Positions 26,134 through 32,417 of a stretch of DNA of 42,577 bases are shown one piece after another. The DNA is from Alkalihalobacillus sp. BA299 (GTDB taxonomy: Bacteria > Bacillota > Bacilli > Bacillales > Bacillaceae_F), in contig NZ_JAFLJM010000028.1 in assembly GCF_017745675.1 (NCBI RefSeq), positions 1-42,577 on the forward strand. The letters run 5' to 3'. Made by a program: the position numbers and the translations under genes. Numbering within the stretch: the stretch's first letter is position 1; the number at the start of each line of letters is the position of its first letter. The notes below the pieces were generated by a model. The model was not told the DNA's origin, ran no database searches, and saw only the letters and a program-made list of their open reading frames with translations.

Positions 26134-27528
26134 TTAACTCGCTTTCTTCTTAAAACTAAGCCACGGCGGTGCCGGCGGGTTGTCATTGCAAATGAATATG
26201 CCTCGTTTTCGTTTCTCTTCTTCTTCGTCGATTTCAACAACCTCTTCTTCTACTTCTTCAATAGTTTCTACGATCTCAGTATCGATTTCAGCTTCAGTAT
26301 CTAGTACTTCTTCAATTTCTTCGCCCAGTACTTGTTCTTCTTCTGTGCTATCCGCATTAATCGGAATATTATTTTTAATTTTGTGCTCGATTTCAGTCCA
26401 AACGGCTAAGATATCATTTTCTACTCGGTTCCAGTGAAACTTTTCTTCAACTAGCTTCCGACCATATTGACCCATATCTTTACACTTTTGTGAGCTCGAA
26501 AGCAGTACAGATAAATGTTCAGCAAACTCATTTGGATCTTCTGGATTCGCGACAATTAATCCGTTTTTATTTACTTCAATGACTTCTGGGTTTCCACCAC
26601 GGGCTGTTGTAACAATCGGTAATCCTGCTGCCATCGCTTCGTAATGCACTCGTGCTAGTGGTTCCTCCCATTGCGAAGGACAAACGAATATATCAGCTGT
26701 AGCGAACCAGTCTTGGATTTTATCAGGTGCGACAAATCCTGTCGTAATCACCGGAACTGGAGAGCGATCTGCTAAGGCACGGACATAGGCAACATAGTCC
26801 GTTACTCCGTTATCACTAAACCACTTACTTCCCATTAGGACAAGGGCAACATTGGAATGTTTTTTCGCGAGAATGTTCATCGCACGAACGAGGACATCTG
26901 CCCCCTTATTTGCTGAAAGGCGACCTGCAAACAGGATTACTTTTTTTCCTTCTAGATTGTATTCTCTACGTAAGTTTTTCCTTATCCCGTCCGCTTTTTG
27001 TGAGTAGGCAGGGACAAATCGGTCTAGATCGACGCCTGAATAAATCGTTTTTAATTTAGGAGCCGCTTCTGGGAATAGTTCCGTAATAGCCTTACCGATA
27101 TAATCACTGATCGTAATAATTTTATCGACTTGCTCAATGGCAAGAGCTCCTTCCTCGGGAGATATCTTTTGAGGCTTAAACATATCATTATGCATACTTA
27201 AAATGATCCGCGCCTTCGGAACACATTCTCGTACTGGAGAAACGAGACGTGGCCGGTTAAAAATGTGGATTAAATCGAAGGAGGAATTGGATTTTAAATA
27301 CTCAACAACACCTTGTCGATACGTTTCAAGTAAGCCACCTGGACATCGAACATAATGTATGCCGTCTTTCGTTTCTTTATCAGGTAATGACGGATCATTT
27401 CGTCCTAGTATTGTGATCTCATGTTTTTTACTTAGAAATGGCACAGCACCTGCGATATACGTTTGGATAGCTCCACCGCGTACAGGAGGGACTGGTAATT
27501 TCTCAGTACATATGATTAAGATTTTCAC
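26134..27528 (-). CDS. cotSA: CotSA-like GT4 glycosyltransferase with acidic C-terminal tail
   Basis: 464 residues. The first 380 or so form a GT-B enzyme of the spore-coat CotSA group: KILIICTEKLPVPPVRGGAI, ISPEEGALAIEQVDKIITIS, KVILFAGRLSANKGADVLVR, PSQWEEPLARVHYEAMAAGL and TTARGGNPEVIEV. After SEKFHW-type end (about 390) follows a tail of some 60 residues made almost only of Glu, Asp, Ile and Val (EEVEEEVVEIDEEEEKRKRG), closing with NPPAPPWLSFKKK. CotSA is a known B. subtilis outer-coat protein; typical members are about 380 residues, so the tail is an extension. The GTG start overlaps the upstream stop (GTGA) with AGGAGG in range. Sugar donor unknown. It is paralogous to the ytcC-like gene. 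Confidence 0.82.
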   Translation of the reverse strand: MKILIICTEKLPVPPVRGGAIQTYIAGAVPFLSKKHEITILGRNDPSLPDKETKDGIHYVRCPGGLLETYRQGVVEYLKSNSSFDLIHIFNRPRLVSPVRECVPKARIILSMHNDMFKPQKISPEEGALAIEQVDKIITISDYIGKAITELFPEAAPKLKTIYSGVDLDRFVPAYSQKADGIRKNLRREYNLEGKKVILFAGRLSANKGADVLVRAMNILAKKHSNVALVLMGSKWFSDNGVTDYVAYVRALADRSPVPVITTGFVAPDKIQDWFATADIFVCPSQWEEPLARVHYEAMAAGLPIVTTARGGNPEVIEVNKNGLIVANPEDPNEFAEHLSVLLSSSQKCKDMGQYGRKLVEEKFHWNRVENDILAVWTEIEHKIKNNIPINADSTEEEQVLGEEIEEVLDTEAEIDTEIVETIEEVEEEVVEIDEEEEKRKRGIFICNDNPPAPPWLSFKKKAS

Positions 27529-28637
27529 TTTTTCACTCCTCCTAACCAACTGTTATCCGCTAGTTCTTCGAGTACAGGCCATTTCGTTTTATCGATTTCT
27601 ACAATTCTTTGAACTAATAATTTGAGTTCATCATCCATAAATACGGTTGGTTCATAAATCATTTCTTTGACATTTTTATAAAATAAATTAGGTAGGGCCA
27701 TATCAATCATTAAAATCTCATACAGTTGATCATCTATTGGATAAGCTTCGTGATAGGCTAAAATCATTTCTTTGACCCAATGAACATCCCAGGCACCTAG
27801 ATCATCCATCGTACCAGTAATTAATTTTCGCAGATCGCGAATCGGTAAATCATAGGCTACCCCGTCCAAGTCTATAATCCACATACCGCCGTCACCCTTT
27901 TGCCCGTTAGACCAACCGTAGTCTTGGTGAACCAGTCCCCATTCCTTATTCCCTTTTTTGACAAGTTCATGATAAGTGGATTGCTCTAGTCGTTCTAACG
28001 CTTTAATTGCTTGTTCTTCAAACATATCGACAACAGATAGTACCTCAGAACTTGCAGGCATCTCATTATATAGAGTGGCTATATCTCTTAACCAATTCAT
28101 TTTATTGACAATTTTTTTATACGTTTTTGGCCAGCGGTAAAGTCTTGAAGCATTTTCTGCTCCTTCTGGTGGTGTGTAGCCTTTTGACAGTTGGTGGAAC
28201 TCTCCAATGGCATAACAAAGTTCTTTTGCTCCTTCTAGATCTTTTGTCACTTGGAAAAGAGATTCAATCCATTCAGCAACAAACCAAAGCTTCCCACCCA
28301 TTTCTACATACAATTTTCCGTCCTTTGTCGGAATGATCGGAGGAACTCGCGCATTTTTTTCTTTGACTAAATATTCTTGGGCACCGAGACTAAACAAACT
28401 TCTTGTTGGTCTACGATGTAATAATTTTAAACTTCTTGGTCCCTTATCAGTTTCAATCTTCCAAATTAATCCACCTTTATCTGCTTTTGTCGTTATGACT
28501 TCCATGTGGCTAACGTTCATATCATAATGTTTATTAACTTCATGAGCCATATTAACAATGTATTCTGGTACATAAAATTCATCTTGTAGTTCAGCTTCTT
28601 CTAAATCCCAGGGGGTAATAAGCTGTTCATTATCCAT
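27525..28637 (-). CDS. cotS: CotS-family spore coat kinase-like protein
   Basis: 370 residues of the CotS/CotI/YutH family (aminoglycoside-phosphotransferase fold). The start has FYVPEYIVNMAHEVNKHYDM, then IWKIETDKGPRSLKLLHRRP (the ATP-site lysine strand), FVAEWIESLFQV, a catalytic-loop-like GLVHQDYGWSNG and IIDLDGVAYDLPIRDLRKLI (DLD in place of the DFD metal motif). Family members are spore coat proteins; CotI of the same family has kinase activity on coat substrates. It could equally be a CotI ortholog. ATAAGGAGG precedes the ATG. It is translationally coupled to the cotSA-like gene, as these genes are partnered in B. subtilis, and has its own upstream region behind a terminator. Confidence 0.82.
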   Translation of the reverse strand: MDNEQLITPWDLEEAELQDEFYVPEYIVNMAHEVNKHYDMNVSHMEVITTKADKGGLIWKIETDKGPRSLKLLHRRPTRSLFSLGAQEYLVKEKNARVPPIIPTKDGKLYVEMGGKLWFVAEWIESLFQVTKDLEGAKELCYAIGEFHQLSKGYTPPEGAENASRLYRWPKTYKKIVNKMNWLRDIATLYNEMPASSEVLSVVDMFEEQAIKALERLEQSTYHELVKKGNKEWGLVHQDYGWSNGQKGDGGMWIIDLDGVAYDLPIRDLRKLITGTMDDLGAWDVHWVKEMILAYHEAYPIDDQLYEILMIDMALPNLFYKNVKEMIYEPTVFMDDELKLLVQRIVEIDKTKWPVLEELADNSWLGGVKK

Positions 28638-28721
28638 CTATTTACCTCCTTATAGTCTAATATAATAATTAATGTATTCGTAATTGGGAATTTAGGAATG
28701 GACAAATACCCACAAATGCAA

Positions 28722-28764
28722 AAAAAACGAAAAAACTCAGGGGGTAATGTTGAAGTTACCCGAG
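28722..28764 (-). terminator. Intrinsic terminator after the SDR gene
   Basis: On the minus strand CTCGGGTAA pairs with TTACCCCCTGAG (28736-28764, with small bulges) and is followed by TTTTTTCGTTTTTTT. It closes the DUF1360-SDR operon upstream of cotS. Confidence 0.7.
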
Positions 28765-28828
28765 CTCTTTCGCTTATTAAGGCCGTTTATACTCACACTT
28801 TTATTTTTATTTTCATCGCATGATATCG

Positions 28829-29788
28829 TTAATATTCCTGAAGTTGATTTGCAGTGTACCACTCGATCGTTTCAATTAACCCTTTATAAAAAGACGTTTG
28901 CGGTCGCCAATGTAACGTAAAATGGATTTTCTCCCAATTCAAAGCATAGCGTCTCCCACCATTTTCTCGATCAGCGACGTGACGAATTAATTGATGATCC
29001 TTATTCATATAATCAAGGATAAGTTTAACGACATCTATAGTCGATCGCTCACGTCCCCCACCGATGTTGTACACTTCCCCTAACTTACCATGCTCGACAA
29101 TCGTTTCAAGGGCACGACAATGATCCCTAACGAAAATCCAATCACGTTTATGTTGTCCGTCTCCGTAAATCGGAATTTCCTTTTCTTCAATGGCATTTAA
29201 AATAACAGTCGGAATTAATTTTTCCTTTTGCTGATACGGTCCATAATTATTACTACAACGAGTAATAATAGCTGGTAAACCGTATTTTTTTATATAGGCA
29301 CGAACAATCATTTCGCCGCTCGCTTTACTTTCCGCATAGACATCATTTGGGTTGAGCCTTGCTTCTTCTAAATTTGGCCGATCTTTTTCACCTAGTGCAC
29401 CGTATACTTTACCAGTTGATACATAGATGATTTTTTTGCCATAGCCTTGCCTTACTTTTTCCAGTAAATTCAACGTTCCGAAAACATTAACATCGTATAA
29501 ATCAATCGTAGAATCCTTTTTCTCGGTTCCATCGGTTAGTGTTGCTAAGTGAACGATTGCATCATATTGACGGTCAAATACTTTATTGAGCTGCATAGCA
29601 TTACATATATCTACTTGAAAAAATCGATAGTTTGGTAATTTTAAAGGTGCAATAAATGCTTCGGGATTGGTTGAATGTGTGAGAGAGTCAATATTTGTGA
29701 TGTGGTAGGATGTATGGTCAAGAAGATACTGTATAAAGTTGGCCCCTATAAAACCTGCACCACCTGTTACTAATACTTCCTTCCTCAC
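28829..29788 (-). CDS. RmlB-like NAD-dependent epimerase/dehydratase lacking the Asp-Glu dyad
   Basis: About 319 residues. It strongly resembles dTDP-glucose 4,6-dehydratases: VTGGAGFIGANFIQYLL, TRCSNNYGPYQQKEKLIPTV, YGDGQHKRDWIFVRDHCRAL and NIGGGRERSTIDVV. However, the catalytic stretch that is TDEVYG in RmlB is here STGKVYG, and the usual AAESHVD block is LATLTDGT. The YxxxK pair (YAESK) and NAD site are kept. Without Asp-Glu a 4,6-dehydration is unlikely, so an epimerase or another SDR activity is more plausible. The GTG at 29788 is chosen because GGAGGG lies seven bases before it; longer frames upstream run into the preceding gene. Probably co-transcribed with the DUF1360 gene, whose stop lies 43 bases upstream. 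Confidence 0.75.
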   Translation of the reverse strand: MRKEVLVTGGAGFIGANFIQYLLDHTSYHITNIDSLTHSTNPEAFIAPLKLPNYRFFQVDICNAMQLNKVFDRQYDAIVHLATLTDGTEKKDSTIDLYDVNVFGTLNLLEKVRQGYGKKIIYVSTGKVYGALGEKDRPNLEEARLNPNDVYAESKASGEMIVRAYIKKYGLPAIITRCSNNYGPYQQKEKLIPTVILNAIEEKEIPIYGDGQHKRDWIFVRDHCRALETIVEHGKLGEVYNIGGGRERSTIDVVKLILDYMNKDHQLIRHVADRENGGRRYALNWEKIHFTLHWRPQTSFYKGLIETIEWYTANQLQEY

Positions 29789-29831
29789 TTCCATTCCCTC
29801 CATGGACTTTAAAATTTTATAAAAAAAAAAA

Positions 29832-30191
29832 TTATAATTGAATAACTTTTTGCACAACCGCTTCAATCACAGAGCCACACCCTGCAATCGCAAAGATGAT
29901 AACAATTGGGAGAAAAACGGTAGGATAAATAATAAAACCAAAATAAAGAAAGGCCGCTGTCCAAATGCCAGTGCACCAATAGCATGCAATTAATTCACCG
30001 ATAAACTTCCGCACTCCACTACCTTTCACTTCAAGGTAAGATGCTACCGTACCATCGGAAAGCGTTTCTGTTGTAATTTGATGAAATGGATTTCGTAGTG
30101 GTGCCATTATTTGATCAAATACTACTAAATGCGCTAAACGAAAAGAAGCTAGTAATAACAGAATAAATTCGAAAGGACTTATCATTTTCAT
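29832..30191 (-). CDS. DUF1360 sporulation-type membrane protein (YjcA-like)
   Basis: 119 residues: a hydrophobic N-terminal helix (FILLLLASFRLAHLVVFD), a loop with TTETLSDGTVASYLEVKG, GELIACYWCTGIWTAAFLYF with the CxWCTG motif, and a final membrane helix. The RLAHL, RKFIGEL and CYWCTGIW features match DUF1360, whose B. subtilis member YjcA is sporulation-specific. Its biochemical role is not known. An AGAGGATGG site precedes ATG 30191 (a second ATG at 30185 is also possible). It seems to be the first gene of a two-gene unit with the RmlB-like SDR, tying that sugar enzyme to sporulation. Confidence 0.72.
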   Translation of the reverse strand: MKMISPFEFILLLLASFRLAHLVVFDQIMAPLRNPFHQITTETLSDGTVASYLEVKGSGVRKFIGELIACYWCTGIWTAAFLYFGFIIYPTVFLPIVIIFAIAGCGSVIEAVVQKVIQL

Positions 30192-30316
30192 CCATCCTCT
30201 TTTTTAATCTGCTAACAAAATATGTATAAAACTTAAATATGTGCCTAGTTCCTTTGTCTTTTTGAAAGGATTTTCAACCTCTTTTACCGATGAATGTGAA
30301 AGTTTACTAGTTATAT

Positions 30317-30345
30317 GCACACTTTTCTTTCTTTACCATAGCCTA
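30317..30345 (+). promoter_or_regulatory. Candidate sigma-K promoter
   Basis: CATAGCCTA (30337-30345) fits the sigma-K -10 consensus CATAnnnTA exactly, and CAC (30318-30320) stands 16 bases before it as -35. It precedes the Pro/Trp-rich gene by 29 bases. This would place expression late in the mother cell. Confidence 0.55.
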
Positions 30346-30374
30346 ATAACGAAAAGAAAGGAGATGATATCACT

Positions 30375-30836
30375 ATGTATCATTATCATCAAAATGAAAT
30401 GAACTATCATGACTATTACCGTCAACAGCCTTCACTACAATATATTCCTCCAACGGTTATCGATCGTTATGTAAATCAATGGATCACTACATCCATCCCT
30501 AATTACGGTCAAGTCATTGCTTATGTTCTTGATTACAATCCAAGAACAGGAATGGTTTCAATGTTCATCTATCAACCACCACGGTATCGTCAACAATATA
30601 TTCAAGTACATTATAGCGACATGGTAGGAATTAGCCCTTATTTCGGCCCGACTCCTCCTCGTCCACATCATCAACCGTCACCGTGGCAGCCTTGGCAGCC
30701 ATCTCCTCCATCTCCGTGGCAACCATCGCCTCCATCTCCATGGCAGCCGTCACCGTGGCAGCCAGGGCAAGGGGGCGGGGGCGGCTTCTGGCCATGGTTG
30801 TTTGGAACAGCATTTGGATCAGGACAGCAACAATAA
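30375..30836 (+). CDS. Pro/Trp-rich protein with SPWQP repeats, probable spore component
   Basis: 153 residues. The first 95 are a Tyr/His/Gln-rich region with a folded-looking core (IDRYVNQWITTSIPNYGQVI, AYVLDYNPRTGMVSMFIYQP, IQVHYSDMVGISPYFGP). Then come four or five repeats of the type SPPSPWQP (about 105-133). The end is GGGGGFWPWLFGTAFGSG. There is no signal peptide and no membrane helix. I do not recognise a named family. Composition and position beside DUF1360, cotS and fabI (fabI neighbours the cotO-cotZ coat genes in B. subtilis), together with a sigma-K-like promoter, suggest a spore coat or crust protein. AAAGGAG lies in good range. A perfect terminator follows. Confidence 0.75.
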   Translation: MYHYHQNEMNYHDYYRQQPSLQYIPPTVIDRYVNQWITTSIPNYGQVIAYVLDYNPRTGMVSMFIYQPPRYRQQYIQVHYSDMVGISPYFGPTPPRPHHQPSPWQPWQPSPPSPWQPSPPSPWQPSPWQPGQGGGGGFWPWLFGTAFGSGQQQ

Positions 30837-30868
30837 TAATGTCAGTTTTAATGCCATTTAAAGGGTAT

Positions 30869-30903
30869 GAAAAAGCCTCTTCCATTATGGAAGAGGCTTT
30901 TTC
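30869..30903 (+). terminator. Intrinsic terminator of the Pro/Trp-rich gene
   Basis: A perfect 16-bp stem, GAAAAAGCCTCTTCCA against its complement, with a TTA loop and T-run. It lies 33 bases after the stop. Confidence 0.85.
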
Positions 30904-30979
30904 ACAAGGAATTTAATGTCTAAATGCTTTTTCAGCTACTTCTTTTTGCTTCTTTTAGGAAAATGAAGGGGAGAATTTT

Positions 30980-31084
30980 TTATCTTATAGCTTTTTTTTC
31001 AACTTTAGATGTTTTATTTTTAACTTCAGGCCAAATATTTTCAAGTTCCTAGCTTTTATTTTTAACTTATGACCATTTATCGAT
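30980..31084. repeat. Imperfect T-rich repeats with a 21-bp period
   Basis: AACTT (or AAGTT) followed by a short variable part and a T-rich stretch recurs at 31001, 31022, 31043 and 31064, exactly 21 bases apart. A weaker copy lies before 31001. Two units share TTTATTTTTAACTT. The region between the Pro/Trp-rich gene and fabI (30837-31265) otherwise has only the two terminators and no gene. Confidence 0.5.
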
Positions 31085-31229
31085 TTCTCGACAAATACAA
31101 ACAAAATTCGACACTGTTTTGGTAAACTTACTCTCTCAATTACAAATGTACATTACATTTTTTCTACCCATTGCTTTATCATTTCAGCTTTATCCACTTA
31201 AAATAGACAAAATTCCCTAGTGACAAATA

Positions 31230-31258
31230 GAAAAGGAGCCCTAGTTGAGCTCCTTTTC
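31230..31258 (-). terminator. Intrinsic terminator of fabI
   Basis: GAAAAGGAGC and GCTCCTTTTC form a 10-bp stem with a 9-base loop, eight bases after the fabI stop; a CTTTTCTATTTG tail follows on the minus strand. Confidence 0.7.
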
Positions 31259-31265
31259 TCATCGA

Positions 31266-32045
31266 TTAAGAAAGTGATAAAATGTTATATCCGCAATCGA
31301 CATGGATCATTTCGCCTGTGATACCGCGAGACATGTCACTCATTAAGAATAATGCTGTATCTCCGACTTCTTCTTGTGTTGTCGTACGACGAAGCGGGGC
31401 ACGTTCCTCAATTTCTTTTAATACATCATTGAAACCAGAAATACCTTTCGCTGCTAATGTACGGATTGGACCAGCAGAGATTGAGTTTACGCGAATGCCG
31501 TCTTTACCTAAGTCATTGGCTAGGTACTTTACGCTTGCGTCAAGTGAAGCTTTTGCAACACCCATAACATTATAATTTTTCACGACACGTTCACCGCCAA
31601 GATAGGTTAAAGTAACAATACTTCCACCTTCTGTCATCAGTGGACGAGCTGCTTTTACAACGGCTGTTAACGAATACGCACTAATATTTTGAGCGAGTAA
31701 GAACCCGTCACGCGTTGTATTTAAGTATTCCCCTTCAAGTTCATCCTTGTTTGCAAATGCAATACAATGAGCAATTCCGTGAATGACACCAACTTGTTCT
31801 TTGATGTTAGCGAATGTTTTTTCCACTTCTTCATCATTTGTTACATCACAGGGAAGAACTAAGAAATCATCTCTTTCTAACGTTTCTGCTAAATCTCGAA
31901 CATTTTTCTCCAGTCGCTCTCCTGCATAAGTAAAAATTAAACGTGCACCTGCTTTTGAAAGAGATTGAGCAATTCCCCAAGCGATACTTCGTTTATTAGC
32001 TACTCCCATAATGACATATGTACGATCTTGTAATGATAAATTCAT
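31266..32045 (-). CDS. fabI: Enoyl-[acyl-carrier-protein] reductase (NADH-type)
   Basis: 259 residues; reduces trans-2-enoyl-ACP in the last step of each fatty-acid elongation cycle. FabI signature features: YVIMGVANKRSIAWGIAQSL at the NAD site, CDVTNDEEVEKTF, HCIAFANKDEL, and the catalytic Tyr148 and Tyr158-x6-Lys165 arrangement in TYLGGERVVKNYNVMGVAK. The end GGYNI-like CGYNILSLS is normal. The second of two adjacent ATGs (32045) is preferred, seven bases behind GGAGGGG; the first (32048) is also possible. It is a single-gene unit with a FapR-type operator and its own terminator. Confidence 0.95.
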   Translation of the reverse strand: MNLSLQDRTYVIMGVANKRSIAWGIAQSLSKAGARLIFTYAGERLEKNVRDLAETLERDDFLVLPCDVTNDEEVEKTFANIKEQVGVIHGIAHCIAFANKDELEGEYLNTTRDGFLLAQNISAYSLTAVVKAARPLMTEGGSIVTLTYLGGERVVKNYNVMGVAKASLDASVKYLANDLGKDGIRVNSISAGPIRTLAAKGISGFNDVLKEIEERAPLRRTTTQEEVGDTALFLMSDMSRGITGEMIHVDCGYNILSLS

Positions 32046-32110
32046 CATTTCCCCTCCTGCTCTATTAGGAACAATTTTAAGATTTGTTTTTACAATATTA
32101 AACACTTACT

Positions 32111-32138
32111 ATTAGTACTTGGTACCAATAAGAGTATA
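32111..32138 (-). promoter_or_regulatory. fabI promoter with FapR operator
   Basis: ATTAGTACTTGGTACCAATA (32111-32130) closely fits the FapR box (TTAGTACCTGATACTAA type). On the minus strand TATACT (32138-32133) is a good -10 hexamer, so the operator covers the transcription start. FapR, released by malonyl-CoA, is known to repress fabI in B. subtilis. Confidence 0.8.
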
Positions 32139-32194
32139 GCATGTTTTTCATTATTTGGTATAGTCTAGTCATTAATATTCTTCCTTTATCGTTA

Positions 32195-32338
32195 TTACCC
32201 TTTTTTTGTTGTGATATTCCTTTTAATAAAATGACAGTGTTCACACTCAAATATGACGTTTTGATTAGACTGTGCCGTTAATAAATTGGTTAAAGGTTTT
32301 TCAATTTTACACTTCGGACAAACAACGATTGGGTCCAT
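32195..32338 (-). CDS. Small zinc-ribbon protein
   Basis: 47 residues, MDPIVVCPKCKIEKPLTNLL, then IFECEHCHFIKRNITTKKG. Two CxxC knuckles about 25 residues apart form a probable zinc ribbon. GAGGG stands nine bases before the ATG. The gene lies 79 bases after the yjbQ-like stop, beyond that gene's terminator, and upstream of the fabI promoter. No function can be named; such tiny ribbons are often adaptors or nucleic-acid binders. A longer frame starting upstream would read through the terminator and is unlikely. Confidence 0.5.
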   Translation of the reverse strand: MDPIVVCPKCKIEKPLTNLLTAQSNQNVIFECEHCHFIKRNITTKKG

Positions 32339-32383
32339 CTGGCAATCCCTCTTTTCTAACATAAGTTCCGTACTATTATCACC

Positions 32384-32410
32384 AAAAAAAAACCTCCTAA
32401 TAATAGGAGG
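32384..32410 (-). terminator. Intrinsic terminator of the antiporter gene
   Basis: CCTCCTA and TAGGAGG with an ATAA loop, followed on the minus strand by nine T residues, just after the stop at 32418. Confidence 0.8.
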
Positions 32411-32417
32411 CGTCAAA

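Noticed and set aside
26180..26437. Ser/Thr-rich open frame on the plus strand
   Set aside because: It is the antisense of the acidic Glu-rich tail of the cotSA-like gene.
28640..28680. Sigma-K promoter in front of the cotS-like gene
   Set aside because: CATTAATTA lacks the CATA match and no -35 stands at the right distance.
30631..30916. Met/Ala-rich open frames on both strands over the SPWQP gene
   Set aside because: They are shadow frames of the repeat region; one runs through the terminator.
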